A stretch of DNA of 64,000 nt from Terfezia claveryi. Taxonomy: Eukaryota > Ascomycota > Pezizomycetes > Pezizales > Pezizaceae. Positions 10,935 through 22,208 of this stretch are shown here, in pieces. Positions within the stretch are counted from its first letter, which is position 1, and each line of letters opens with the position of its first letter. The DNA lies in contig WHUX01000005.1 of the NCBI GenBank assembly GCA_015179025.1, forward strand, positions 1 to 64,000. The letters are read 5' to 3'. The position numbers and the translations under genes were made by a program. The notes under the pieces are model-generated. The model was not told the DNA's origin, did no database searches, and saw nothing but the letters and a program-made list of their open reading frames with translations.

Positions 10935-12275
10935 TCAGAGTATCTTTCCTGTTGCTTGTTTTGACTCAATACCATTTAATGTCCCTCCATAACCACCCCC
11001 ATCTGCGTACACAAGATTTGCAATTCCTCCCTTCCGGATCGCAAGTTGTATTAACTCATCCATAAACTTCTCAGCGGCAGCTTCCTCCCCACTCCTTCCA
11101 TCTATAGCACCTTGATCCTCAACCCCATCCGCACCCTTTATCTGCCCTTTCCGCCGCACGAATATCTTCACCCGCCCACTAGGTTCTGTAGTTTCAGCCT
11201 CTGTCTTATCTTTCTTTCCATCCCCGTTGGCAACCGTCGCACCGCTAGGAGCTCCACCAACAATAAATCCTCCACACGTAACCTTGGTTAGGGTCAGCTT
11301 AGTCGCGTCCAGGCTCATAGTGCTTTCCATATGTCCCTCCACTGCAAGTAAGAATGGCCCTCTGCGCTTCGATTGCTCCGCATCACCATCGCCTTCCCTT
11401 TTCCTCTTTTTACCATTCCGGGTCATTCGCGGCCTCAATGCCATTCCGTAACTCAGAAACCCAGAAATGTCTCCCTTCTCTAAGCCCGCCGTAATCACCT
11501 TGACCCCACTGCCAAGCCCCGTGGGTATTCGGTAGGTAAGCGCAATGCCTTTATCCACCCTCCCCTTCGTCTGTTCCACGTACATCTCTAACATCTCACC
11601 TAACCACCCTACGGACTCTCCATTCCCGGCACCGATTCCACTAGTGCCTTCAGCGACTCCCATTGGCAGTGCTAGCGTATCGAAGGTAGCCGCAAGGTAC
11701 TCAAACAAAACGTCCAGCAGTTGCTTCGGCAACCTCGTCAACACGAGTGGAAGTTTGGTGAACTCGCCGTCTTCTTTCTGCGGTGGCCCAATAAGATATG
11801 CAACATAACCACCCAGCCCCCTTTCATAGTCAAAAGACATCTCAACCCCAGCCACATCCCCCCTCCCCCTAATTGCTTTCGCCCAAACCCCCTCCGTATC
11901 CTCTTCTTCCTCGTCGTCATTATCCTCAACTTCTCTCAAGGCTTGTTTGTATTCCCTCAGTGCAGCTAAAGTTGGTACCAAACACCATTTGCAACCCTTG
12001 AATCGCCCCAACTTGCCCATTTCCACATTCTCTCCATCAAAGCTAGCATCCCCTCTTGTGACATTAACCCCTCGCAGAACCTCTCCCTTAAGGAGGTTTG
12101 TGAGTGCTCGCTCGTGTGCTTTGAAGGGTGACTGGCTGCGCTGTTTTGGCGATTGTTCGGCTTGGGGTAGATGCTCCGAGGGGTTGAGCGTGGGGAACTT
12201 GTACAGTGGTGAGACGCGATGCAGTGAGTACGTCGTATTGAGAAAAGGATGGGAAACCTCTTTTAGACGAGGCAT
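10935..12275 (-). CDS. FTA1: Kinetochore Sim4/CCAN subunit, CENP-L / Fta1 family
   Basis: Single exon, 446 aa. The N-terminus carries TTYSLHRVSPLYKFP, followed by HERALTNLLKGEVLRGVNV and then GRFKGCKWCLVP. This order (Tyr-Thr/Ser-Leu-His-Arg-Leu/Val-Ser-Pro-Leu-Tyr, then a helix ending in VLRGV, then a C.W strand) is what I know from fungal Fta1, the CENP-L counterpart in the constitutive centromere network that holds the kinetochore to CENP-A chromatin. A low-complexity acidic stretch lies near residues 118-128 and a basic KKRKREGDGDAEQSKRR patch near residues 291-307. The C-terminal half includes LALPMGVAEG and a Gly-rich tail. The gene lies between two inverted pogo-type ends (10228 and 12513). 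The family assignment rests on remembered family pattern and not on a search. Confidence 0.7.
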   Translation of the reverse strand: MPRLKEVSHPFLNTTYSLHRVSPLYKFPTLNPSEHLPQAEQSPKQRSQSPFKAHERALTNLLKGEVLRGVNVTRGDASFDGENVEMGKLGRFKGCKWCLVPTLAALREYKQALREVEDNDDEEEEDTEGVWAKAIRGRGDVAGVEMSFDYERGLGGYVAYLIGPPQKEDGEFTKLPLVLTRLPKQLLDVLFEYLAATFDTLALPMGVAEGTSGIGAGNGESVGWLGEMLEMYVEQTKGRVDKGIALTYRIPTGLGSGVKVITAGLEKGDISGFLSYGMALRPRMTRNGKKRKREGDGDAEQSKRRGPFLLAVEGHMESTMSLDATKLTLTKVTCGGFIVGGAPSGATVANGDGKKDKTEAETTEPSGRVKIFVRRKGQIKGADGVEDQGAIDGRSGEEAAAEKFMDELIQLAIRKGGIANLVYADGGGYGGTLNGIESKQATGKIL

Positions 12276-12499
12276 CAGCGATTAGATGCGTGATAAGTGC
12301 AATGGGCCAACGGCAGAATGTAGCGTACAATGAGCCGGGCTGGAGTTAACTATTGGTGATCGTGATTATGAGTTGCTAGGGCGATGCGTGCAGTCTCGTA
12401 AACCTACAGTCTTGGCTACACTAAATGAGATCATAGAATAAAATTATTCAATTTCCAGTTATCTAACATCTCATGACTTGGGCTCATCTGCGAGGGGTA

Positions 12500-12513
12500 G
12501 TGCAACCAGACTA
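12500..12513 (-). repeat. Pogo-type transposon end (right-hand orientation)
   Basis: GTGCAACCAGACTA. Read inward it is TAGTCTGGTTGCACTACCCC, close to the right outer end of the complete element at 50084 (TAGTCTGGCTTGCACTAGCC). It faces the left-hand end at 10228. Confidence 0.5.
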
Positions 12514-12582
12514 GGCTCATCCTAGTATATACCTGCATTTATGCCTCTGTATCAAATTCCAAGTTATATAGGATCAAAAAAT

Positions 12583-12597
12583 TAGTCTGGTTGGCAC
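12583..12597 (+). repeat. Pogo-type transposon end (left-hand orientation)
   Basis: TAGTCTGGTTGGCAC followed by AACGG. No partner in the opposite orientation is found within the next several kilobases, so it is a solo or truncated end. Confidence 0.45.
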
Positions 12598-13126
12598 AAC
12601 GGCCCCGCCTAATCAAAAAATGTTTTGCTAGATTTCACATTTGGATACTGAATCAACCTACTGGTACTACAGGATACACCAAGGCTGGAGCACCGTACCG
12701 GATTCTACAAGCATGCTTTCCATAAATTCTCGGGTTTTAGATCTGGGGCTCCAGTCAACGATTCCTGGATCGGTGTTTCAGCAGAGGAAGAGAAGCCTTC
12801 ATCGTAGTCTAGTTCGGAGATACCAGTCCCCCCTGAGTGTCGGTAAAATATGAACTTGAATGGTTTTCCCTTGTATCTAGTCCTTCCGAAGCTGCAAGCT
12901 ACGCAGAGTTGGTCTCGTAGGATGCAGAATCGAGAGAACGGTATTTCTGGTCATAGTGAGTCTGTTACAACCCTACACTCAGCATCACCATCGACATTCC
13001 AATTGTCTCCTCAACCTGACAAGCATTTTACAATCCCCCACGACTTCCCATCCCCTCTATCCCCATCCAGTCCCTCTTCTCCACTATTTTTGTCTCCTTG
13101 GCCTCTATATTCCCATGGTCCACTAC

Positions 13127-13641
13127 TCACTGCCCATCATACCTAGGTAATTCTTTCCAACCCATTCCAGTACGGAATAAACGGACCTCGTCGGAAACGG
13201 CCAGTGCCGAGTACCCAATGACTTGGAGGCCCTGTTCCATTAAGCCCTGCACATCCTCCCACATGTATTTCCCAAACCCACCCCACTTTGCCTGCCACAT
13301 TGAAAATCGTTCGATATGCCAGACGTGTAAGCCCACCTGTGCCACGTCACATTTTCGAGACCATAGCATTCCAGGGACAATCTCCCATTTTCGGATCCGG
13401 CCGCCACCCAGTGTTGCTTGAAGATAGGCAGCAGTATGCATACCCCAACTATGTCATCTGGGGATTGAGGATGCATATACTGGAGTGCCAACATGGGACT
13501 TTTATGAATCCAGTTTGTCAGAGTCTGGATGGGTAAAGGGGATGGATATCTTGGGAGTCCACGGAGAGCACATGCTCTATCCAACTGGCAGATAAAGACT
13601 GCAGGATTGGTCCATACATCCGTGATGGCATATTGGGTCAA
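13127..13641 (-). pseudogene. Broken GNAT-like acetyltransferase gene
   Basis: Two overlapping minus-strand frames look like halves of one protein. The first (13641 down to about 13440) begins MTQYAITDVW and contains ACALRGLPRYPSPLPIQT and DDIVGVCILLPIFKQHW. The second (about 13440 to 13127) contains REIVPG-like KWEIVPGMLWSRKCDVAQVG, then GFGKYMWEDV and GLQVIGYSALAVSDEVRLF, an arrangement that resembles the acetyl-CoA-binding and final strands of GNAT folds. The switch lies in the region 13390-13440 and I see no branch site, so a frameshift is more likely than an intron. A splice donor (GTATGA) just before the second stop means a further 3' exon is possible. The GNAT label is tentative. Confidence 0.4.
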
Positions 13642-14397
13642 AGTGGGTTCGTAAATCTTGGACGCAACTTGTGCTGAATGGTGACCGGGGCGGGGGGGGG
13701 AAAGGCGTCATCTCGCCATGTATAACTTTAGTAACCTGGAGTGCTCTAACGTCAGAGCCCCATCGATGAGGCCAAAGGTACGCGATTGAAGCTATTTTTC
13801 AAGTAGAGAATAGGATCCATAGTATGCATGTTGGGGCTATGCCATTTACCTATATGCTTGAGAACTATGTTAACATCATGATATCAAAAATGTAGTCCAT
13901 TTTGATCATGACCGGAGTTTGAGGGAACTGTTGATGGGGAATACGAGCAATCAATACTTAGCCATGCCTTGATTTTCAATTTCCCAACAGCAATGTGTAG
14001 CCCTCATTCCTAAATTTTCCGAGCTGATTGCTCGCAGTTGTTCCTCGATCCGTTCCAGAAATTTTTCCAGAGCTGACATGCATTATGCACCCTAAGGGTC
14101 AAGTGGACAGTCCTAGTGATGTCACTTCGCTAGAAAAGATGTAAAGAAGCAGAATTAGATGTAAATTAGAGTCTGCCCCACTCACTGCATGGGTACTACT
14201 TAGCACTTGTTTACATCGTGGAAACAGGAGCTCTAATACCAACGTCAGATCAGGTAGGTATTCGAATCAACCTTAATTGGATGACGCTTTTCATCCCCAG
14301 ATCTTCCTAGTCTGACCCCAATTGGTTATGCCATGTCAAAGAAACAACGCCGGAGGCCAATGAGATTTTACTTGCATGGAGCACTTCACCCTCCTAG
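13642..14397. other. Intergenic stretch, nothing recognised
   Basis: No open frame of note. A run of nine Gs occurs near 13692. Confidence 0.4.
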
Positions 14398-14611
14398 TCA
14401 GCTCTCTAGTGGCTCCTCCTCCTCCTCCTCTTGGCCCGTATCCATCGCACTCAGGTCGAGGAAGGCGCGCCCCTCCACACACACCGAGCAAACTTCATTG
14501 CCCTGAAGCGGTGCGTAATGCCACTTCTGGAAAGCTATAAACTCGAGTGGTATGCCCTCGCCGCTGGCTGTCCGTCTCAAGTACATGAGCAATCTGTGGG
14601 CATGTTTTAGT
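14398..14611 (-). pseudogene. Possible orphan 3' exon
   Basis: The minus strand has a good acceptor (TGCCCACAG) followed by an open frame: LLMYLRRTASGEGIPLEF, then FQKWHYAPLQGNEVCSVCVE, an acidic tail EEEEEE and a stop. It looks like the last exon of a gene, but the upstream space is taken by the promoter of the transporter and no partner exon is visible. I do not recognise the family. Confidence 0.25.
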
Positions 14612-14784
14612 CCTGCTAATCCAGTCTCATTGCTTTATTGGGGCACTCAGGTCTAGCTCTACTCTAACAGCTCTTTTACCCTCCAATCAGCCATCGATCT
14701 CATCACATAACATTGTGGGGCACCAAGAACTCCTTTTACATTTGGCCACCAACGGCCATAGTTACTCGATAACCAGATATCAAG

Positions 14785-17046
14785 ATGTCTTCTGAGGAGA
14801 AGGTGCGGCCGGCTCGGATGGGGGGTTTCACCGGCAATGGGTATGATCTGTATCAACTCTATTCTTAGATACTGTATTGACATCAGCCGGGATTTAGATA
14901 TGTTATTGGTGCTGCTATCTTTGCATCCATGGGTGGATTCTTGTTTGGATATGACCAAGGCGTGATGTGAGTTTCAGCCCCCATATATGAGGGTGACTTC
15001 ATTACTAAAATGATACTTTAGGTCGAATATCTTGACAACCGAGAACTTCGGATCACAGTTTCCAAGAATTTTCTCAGATGCAGATATCAAGGGTTGGATT
15101 GTTGGTATCTTGCAGCTTGGTGCTTGGCTGGGTGCCCTGATGAATGGACCAATTGCGCAAAAGTTTTCTAGGAAATACTCAATGATGATTGCCGTCTCCT
15201 TGTTTTCCCTCGGGTCTGCTCTCCAAGCTGGTGCACAAAACGAAGGATTCATATTCGGCGGCCGATTTGTTGCTGGTTTAGCTATTGGTATGCTCTCGCA
15301 CGTCGTGCCGATGTATCAGAGTGAGATTTCTCCTCCAGAAATTAGAGGAGCCCTTGTCAGTCTGCAGCAGTTCTCCATTACTGTTGGAATTTTGGTATCC
15401 TTTTGGGTAAGTTACCAACAACTACGCTTGATAGAGCCCATTACTAACCTTCCGTATAGCTTGACTATGGATTCCATTTCATTGGTGCGATGCTCCTCAT
15501 GTACTGCCTGGCAGAGCAATATTAATTTGTGAGATAGGGGGTACTACATGTGACAAAAGAGGAAACGCATCGTATACTGGAACGGACTCCAACACTGGCG
15601 CCGGAAATGCGTTCGACCCCTACAAGGATGTGCCCGCTGGTGGATGTGATGGGCAAAAAGCTGCCAGCTGGAGGGTACCTCTTGCCCTTCAGATTGTCCC
15701 CGCTCTTGTATTGGGTGTCGGTATGGTGTAGGCTGCCTTGTAGATGCCCCAGTGCTACTGAAGTATACTTACATTGTTAGATTCTTCCCCTTCTCTCCTC
15801 GTTGGCTCGTTGCCCAAGGCCGAGATGAAGAGGCCATCCACGTTGTTGCAAAGCTCCGCAATTACCCTGTGGAGGACGAAAGGGTGCAACTCGAATATAT
15901 GGAAATCAAAGCAGCCGTCGAGTTCGACAAGGAGACGACTGCCGAGCAATACCCTGGCAAACATGGAATTGCCCTCTCTCTTTCACAGTATGCCATGCTG
16001 TTCCAGAGTATGGGGCTGTTTCGTAGACTTGCAATTGGTTGCATTATGCAATTTTTTCAGCAGTTTACTGGTATCAATGCAATTATCTACTATGCACCAA
16101 CGGTAGGTTTCCATATGCAGGCATGGGGGTTTACTTAACTGACAATTCATTGGCATAGGTTTTCTCTGGTCTCGGTCTTGATGGGAATACCACATCACTG
16201 CTTGCTACTGGGGTTGTTGGCATTGTCAATTGCGTTTTCACCATTCCAGCTATCATGTGGATGGACAAATTTGGTCGCAAAAAGCTTCTCATAGTCGGTG
16301 GATTGGGAATGTGTCTCTGCCATGTCATCGTCGCTGCCATCATCGGCAAGTATCAAGGGAATTTTGGAGACCACAAGGGCGCTGGTTGGGCTGGTGTTGC
16401 GTTTATTTACGTATGTGTTTACCCGGTCGACGGATTTGAGTAGAAGAATCACTAAAACATTTTAGATTTTTATTGCTAATTTTGCCTACTCCTGGGGCCC
16501 AATTGGATGGGTATTACCCTCTGAGATCTTCCCAGCCTCCATCAGATCTAAGGCCATGTCCATCTCTACATCCGCTGTAAGTAAAAACAGCTGTCTACAT
16601 ATGATTTCCTTTTTTCTCTAACATAAAGCAAAGAACTGGATGATGAACTTTGTCATTGGAAGGGCAACGCCTTCCATGCTGGAAAAAATCAAATTCGGAA
16701 CATACATCTTCTTTGCCGCCTTTTGTGGCCTCTCCTGCCTTTGGGTAATGTTTTTTGTCCCGGAAACCAAGAACAAGACTCTAGAGGTAATTTATACCCG
16801 GTATCTATATACCTAATAAGAAGTTTTGAGGTTTCTAATGCTTTCCTATAGGAGATGGATGTTGTCTTCAAAGATACCTCGGCAACTGTTGATGCAGACA
16901 GAATGAGGCGTATCAACGAGAGGATTGGTCTTACTGCAGCTGGTAATCTCCGTCATTCTTCAGGGCCAGTATTGGATACCGCTCCCGACGAAGATAAGCA
17001 AGACGCATACGCCCAGCACGTCTCAACCCATATAACAAGTGTTTAG
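14785..17046 (+). CDS. MFS sugar transporter (sugar porter family)
   Basis: Ten exons: 14785-14840, 14898-14966, 15022-15406, 15460-15484, 15538-15727, 15781-16102, 16159-16410, 16466-16576, 16634-16786, 16852-17046; 585 aa. All phases close. Signature elements appear in order: [15 protein letters not shown] (TM1), [11 protein letters not shown] (loop 2-3 signature, D/G-R-[KR] type), [20 protein letters not shown] (TM5 region), [15 protein letters not shown] (the PESPRWL site, here PFSPRWL), [20 protein letters not shown] (TM7 QQ..GIN motif), [24 protein letters not shown] and [13 protein letters not shown]. These are diagnostic of sugar porters: plasma membrane proton symport or facilitated uptake of hexoses or related substrates. 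The extracellular insert [14 protein letters not shown] carries a glycosylation sequon. The substrate cannot be told from sequence. Exon 4 is only 25 bases. Confidence 0.93.
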
Positions 17047-17606
17047 ATGCAGTTTCGGCCTGGTCTGTCTACTTCAACCTGAGGTGACCACTATACTGAT
17101 ATGGTAGTGTCCACAAGCAGACGAAATTCAAAGTGATGGTAAATTAGGCGTTCGAGGTTTCAATGTTTTCATGTTTCTTTTCGGCGTTTTTCGTCGCCCC
17201 TCATCAAGTTGGCCTGGGAAAGCAATTAGCATTTCGAGCCCGTTGACAATCTGTACTGTACGAATAATGACAAATACCATATCAGAACGTGCGCAGAAGT
17301 TTTTGAGAGGGAGTAATTGCAAAGTAGTTGCAAGGCACTAGAAAACTCGAACCTACACAGGTGCAGCCTTGGTGTTCTTCATATCGGTACATGGCTTCCC
17401 GATTGGCTTCCCGATTAGCGCTGCACTACCAAATGCGGAAATTCCAGATTGGGACGCCAAGCCTAGTAAACGCACTACTGGTACCTAAACCTTATGTAAA
17501 GATAATGAGGCTGAGAATTTTACTTCTGAATGCTCAAAGGAATCAAAGAGCTCGGTACGACTGTCACCACCCAAATATCTTCGCTTGCGCCTTCAGACAT
17601 CACCCA

Positions 17607-19016
17607 ATGCGGGCGAAATCAGTACTACGCCGAGTCGAGCCCGCTCTACACGATGATAGTGGCGGAGAAGGATCTCCGGAAGTATCTGAGCATGGTGAGG
17701 ATCGAGATGAAGTTAGATACGAGGTTATTCAAGGCTACTATGATGAGGTACAGTAGCCCATCACTCGCAAGATTTTCGCGGAGTCATGGGACCTGATCAG
17801 AAACTGTGCTTAAGAGCAACGACGGGGACTCTCACGACGAAGATGAAGCAGAAGAAATAGACCGTATGACATTACTTTCACAGACCTCTTTCGGCACATT
17901 AGCTCGGGCAGAGTCCTCGATAAATAAGGAACGGAATCGGTCAAAAGCAGGATCAGAATCAACATCGAAAGCCGATCGCATCTCAGCAGTCAAATCGCAA
18001 CTACAAGCATTTAAATCTACTTCCTCTCTTGCCAGCAAAAAAAACAGTACGTGGAGCAACAATGACCCAATAAGCAAGGCTGAGCGACTAAGGAAAACCT
18101 CTCCTCCACCTAAGCGGGCATCGAAGTCGGCGCCTACAGAGCAAAGTTCAAAAAAGCCAGTATCGAGGTATAGGGAGGCAGTGGAGGTCAATATCCCCAA
18201 AGCGAGAGATCCGAGGTTTGATTCTGCGACTGGCGGCGTCAATGAGATCCAGTTTAACAGGAATTATGCGTTCTTGAATGAGTACAAAGAGAAGGAGATA
18301 GTTACTTTGAAGAAGGAGATAAAAAAGACGAAGAGGAAGAGTACGAAGGGAGGGGCTGGCTTGAAGAGAGATACTCAGGAGATGGAGAGGGCATTGAAGA
18401 GGATGGTACGTGCGATTTTCGGGTTTACCGATGCGCCAAGCGCGATGTGTTTCATTGTTGCTTTTTTTCTTCTTCTATGAATCCGGAAGATACACTCACC
18501 GGTACTCTAATCTCTTATGTTGTACACCTATTACCACAATTGCAATTCTCCATAGAGAATCCTACCTTCTTAGTTCGCCGATTATACATCTCACCCTCAG
18601 AAGCTAATTACCAATCATTAGGAGTCACAGAAGCAAACCCAAGAAGCAAAAGATCGCTCAGCAGCCCTCGTCGCCGAACACAAAAAGAAAGAACGTGAAC
18701 TGATCAAGCAAGGCAAAACGCCCTACTTCCTCAAAAAATGTTGGTATTCCACTTTCTCCCCATCTACTACCCAGCCCACTACCCAGCCTCACGGAACCCT
18801 GCAATTGAGTTTCGCCGTTGGTGGGTTAGGTTGGTTCCTTCACGTTCGCTGACGAACAACAAATACAAAGCCGAGCAAAAGAAGATGGTACTCATGGACA
18901 GATACTCGAAGCTGGGAGAGAAGGAGCTAGATCGTGTATTAGCACGCAAGAGGAAGCACAAAGCGGCGAAGGAGAGGAAGAATATGCCCTGGGCGCGGCG
19001 CGGGACAGATACATGA
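17607..19016 (+). CDS. RRP36: rRNA biogenesis protein Rrp36
   Basis: Four exons: 17607-17747, 17815-18405, 18622-18739, 18871-19016; 331 aa. Rrp36 is a component of the small-subunit processome acting in early cleavage of pre-18S rRNA in the nucleolus. The family signature is clear: [18 protein letters not shown] then [15 protein letters not shown], a lysine-rich coiled segment, [40 protein letters not shown], and the C-terminus [19 protein letters not shown]. The N-terminal third is acidic and Ser-rich. The start was chosen as the first Met of the frame that splices into exon 2. The third intron has an unusual GTTGGT donor, accepted because it alone restores KKSEQKK. Confidence 0.9.
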
Positions 19017-19295
19017 TATCTTCATGGAAATCATCAACTGGCGTTATTACAACATACAATAGAAGCAGTATTTTATTCTTCAATACACGTTTATTTCTGT
19101 CTTGCGGCGCAAAACGCTAAGCTGTCTTCATTTCGATCGACTGCCGTAACTTCATGGCCATAGAGATTTATGCCAGGTTAATTTTTGTGTACCTACACAC
19201 TGCATAAAACATCCTCTCAAACCAGGAAAGACAAAAAACCGAGAACCCGCTATAACAAAAGTCCCCACGCAATAAAACACAAAGAAATGTTCCAT

Positions 19296-20920
19296 TTACT
19301 TAAAGACCTTTCCGTCCGCCCACTTCTTGCCCTGGTAGTCCTTGTCCCAGCTCCACTGGTCCTCAATGAACTCCCTGTCTTCAGCCTTGGTGGGGTCCAA
19401 CTTGATGAATTCGTAGGATTCCCAATCAGGAGCGACATCGAAGGCAGGAAGATAATCCTGACCACTGACAAGGAAAGCGCCGGATACAATGGAGTTGTTG
19501 GACTCTCCATAGACAGACATGGCACCGAATATATGTTTACGAGAAGCCTCAAGCCTGTTGAAGAAGCCTCCAATCAAGTTGGAGGTCATGAAGATTTGGG
19601 TGAGCTCGTCGTTGTACTTGTAGTCAACCTTCCATAAAGAGTATTCCTCTGGCTTATAGTGTTCCCAGAACCAAGGAAGAGCAACAGGCCGAGTGTCTTC
19701 GTTGGAGTACTTGCGCTTCCAATCATCGAGGGCGAGAGTTGGCTCGGGTAGGAAATCGAGGGGGTGCTTTGCCTTTGGTTCGACAGGCGCAGCATCCTCC
19801 TCTTCCTCATCAACGGCTGGCTTCTTCTCAGCCTTGGGTGTGGCGGCTTTAGGGGCCCCCTTCTTCTTCTCCTCCTTCTTAGGGGGAATGTACTTGATCG
19901 CCTCATCGATAAACTTCAGCTCTCCGACAAATTCCTTGAAGCAAGGTTGGTTGACAACCGTTTCCCACCAGCGATTCATGTTGGGGAACTCAGCCCTGAA
20001 CTCGGGATCAAAAACCTATAAGAATTTAGTTAAATGCTCGCCATATGAATAGACTAAATGAAACATACAAGTGTATAGCCACGGCCAACAATGCCAGCCG
20101 CCAAGATATCAGCCAAGGTCAACTTCTCAGTGACCAAGAAAGTGTGGTGAAGGAGATGCTGCTCAAGGACAGAGAGAAGCTTCTTGGAAGAGGCGATGGC
20201 TGTGTCAACATTCTTCTTGATATATGGCTCACGACCGAGGAGTGGCAAGTACCACTTTGACAAAGTCGAGATGACATCGCTGTTGACGAATGACATCCAC
20301 TTCAAGATTGATGCATAGCTGGATAAAACATGTCTCAGTACCATCCTAAAGCATAATGAAGCGGGAACACTTACTCCTCCTTGGTCTTCCCAAGTAAAGT
20401 GGTATTCTCATTCTGGGAAGCGACTAGATTCAACAGGATTAGATTAACCCAAAGCATGAAATTCCACCAATGTTTCGTTGGGTATATGAAGTTTCAGAGT
20501 AGAAATCTCAACAGGTATGATTAAGACAGGGATAACTGTATGTTGATAATGTGCCTCATCATATAGACATGATGCTCCACTTTTCACTGTGAAAGGGTAT
20601 GAATGGGGGATGCTCACAATAGACAGCGATGGCAATGCACTCAGTCAACACGAAGCCGTTAGAGCCAACAAAAGCCGGAATCTTGCCGACGGGGTTGATT
20701 TTGAGGTACTCTGCAGAAACTGGGAAATCAACTCCCACAAAATCGATCTCAAGGTAGTTGGCCTTCGCAATAACGCGGAGAGGGATTGTTCTAGGGTTGG
20801 TCTTCTACAATGTCAGCACGATTTCACAACAACGAGATTACATGCAAACAGCTGTGAAATAGATGAATTTTATAAGGGAATAGATCTCACCTCAACACCA
20901 TAGAGTTTACCGAACACCAT
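19296..20920 (-). CDS. EEF1G: Translation elongation factor 1B gamma (eEF1B gamma)
   Basis: Five exons: 20920-20891, 20804-20618, 20423-20375, 20318-20069, 20015-19296; 411 aa. The N-terminal half is a glutathione S-transferase fold (MVFGKLYGVE, then VGKIPAFVGSNGFVLTECIA, and the alpha-helical EKLTLADILAAGIVGRG). A Lys/Ala/Glu-rich linker (PPKKEEKKKGAPKA) joins it to the conserved eEF1G C-terminal domain (PLDFLPEPTLALDDWKRKYS, FMTSNLIGGFFNRLEASRKH, GQDYLPAFDVAPDWESYEF, ending GKKWADGKVFK). The protein scaffolds the eEF1B exchange complex that reloads eEF1A with GTP. The first exon is only 30 bases. It is divergently transcribed from uS9m with 248 bases between start codons. Confidence 0.96.
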
Positions 20921-21168
20921 CTTGAGATATGTGAAGACTGAGGAATATGCAGAAAAAGTAGGTCTTGATCAGATGCTTTGGGCGAGGGAAATGAGGGGCA
21001 GATGAGATGGAAAGAAGATGTTTTAAGTAACCTGAGTCATAATTTCCTGGCCCCTCCTGTGCCAAGCTTTTTCCCCACCTTAAGTAGGTGATTAGTCACT
21101 TTTTAGGCTTCAAAGTTGCAGCAATGCATCATCCAACTCATCTCTCCAAGCTCACCTGGATCCAAGCG
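20921..21168. promoter_or_regulatory. Shared divergent promoter, eEF1B gamma / uS9m
   Basis: Only 248 bases separate the two start codons, so the core promoters must overlap or abut. I see no clear TATA box. The start of the plus gene may lie further left (in-frame Met codons at 21088 and 21124), which would shorten it to about 170 bases. Confidence 0.5.
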
Positions 21169-22208
21169 ATGATCTCTTTCCGTTCACCCCTTTTTCAGTG
21201 CTCATTCCGATCAATTCTAAAGCCCCCTCATGCAGCCCTGGGCCTACAATCAACCAATTCTGCATTTTCCCGAACCCAATTCTTCTCTGTCTCTGCGAGA
21301 GCGGCTCTGGCATCACCAGCAATACAGGAGCAGGCGGTAGATACTGATATTATCGTTACTCGCCTTGCACCCGCTTCCCCATCATATTTCACTGGTAGTG
21401 CAGATTTCTTCGACAATTGGTTGGCACTTCAAGAGTTGAGTCGCAAATACCAGACGCTCCCAGTAGTACCGGCAGACGAGGTCTCCCGTGTGAGATGGAA
21501 AACGCTTCAACAATATCGAGCAATCGTAGGCACGCAAGTCAAATCAGCCAAGTATAAAAAAATCGTCAACTTATTGAATCGCCTGAACCGCATAGAGCCA
21601 TCTATGCTTCCGGAGGATGCAAAGAATATGTTGGAAAAGTATAAGCGACCAGAGGATTCAAATCTTGCCAAGCCAAAGCAGCAGCAAATTGATAAGTGGG
21701 GAAGAGCTTGGGCTACAGGTCGGAGAAAGACTTCTGTTGCGCGTGTCTGGCTGGTTGAGGGTATTGGGGAGGCCCTAGTCAATGGAAAGCCCTTAGCGGA
21801 AGCCTTTCCACGGATAGTGGATAGAGAGAGCGTCATATGGCCACTGCATATTACTGACAGGGTTGATAAATATAATATATGGGCACTTGTTGGAGGAGGA
21901 GGGTCAACTGGGCAGGCAGAAGCTCTCACTCTTGGGGTTGCGAAAGCGCTGATGGTTCATGAGCCGTTATTGAAACCTGCACTGAGACGAGGTAAAGTTC
22001 CTAGCGGATCGAGCCGAGGCCCCACGTGTTTCGCTAACGGTATGTCAGCTGGTGTTGTCACAAGAGATCCTCGTGCCGTCGAAAGAAAGAAACCTGGCCA
22101 TGTTAAGGCACGCAAGATGCCAACATGTACGTCCGCCCCGTCTCCAATATTTTACTCCGTTTTTCATACGGGGTTCATACTGATACAATTCTAGGGGTCA
22201 AACGTTAA
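21169..22208 (+). CDS. MRPS9: Mitochondrial small ribosomal subunit protein uS9m
   Basis: Exons 21169-21991, 22049-22126, 22195-22208; 304 aa. The S9 domain reads WATGRRKTSVARVWLVEG, VNGKPLAEAFPR, a long YNIWALVGGGGSTGQAEALT and ALRRAGVVTRDPRAVERKKP, ending ARKMPTWVKR; the Lys-Arg C-terminus is typical, as S9 reaches the P-site tRNA. The basic, Ser/Phe-rich N-terminus (MISFRSPLFQCSFRSILKPP) fits a mitochondrial presequence and decided the start; two upstream in-frame Met codons exist. The first intron has a perfect CTAAC branch site. The last exon is only 14 bases and supplies the final WVKR residues. Confidence 0.92.

Larger units (their letters stand above)
12276..13126. other. Intergenic stretch with two transposon ends
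   Basis: No gene. It contains the two outward-facing TAGTCTGGTTG ends at 12500-12513 and 12583-12597. Confidence 0.5.
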
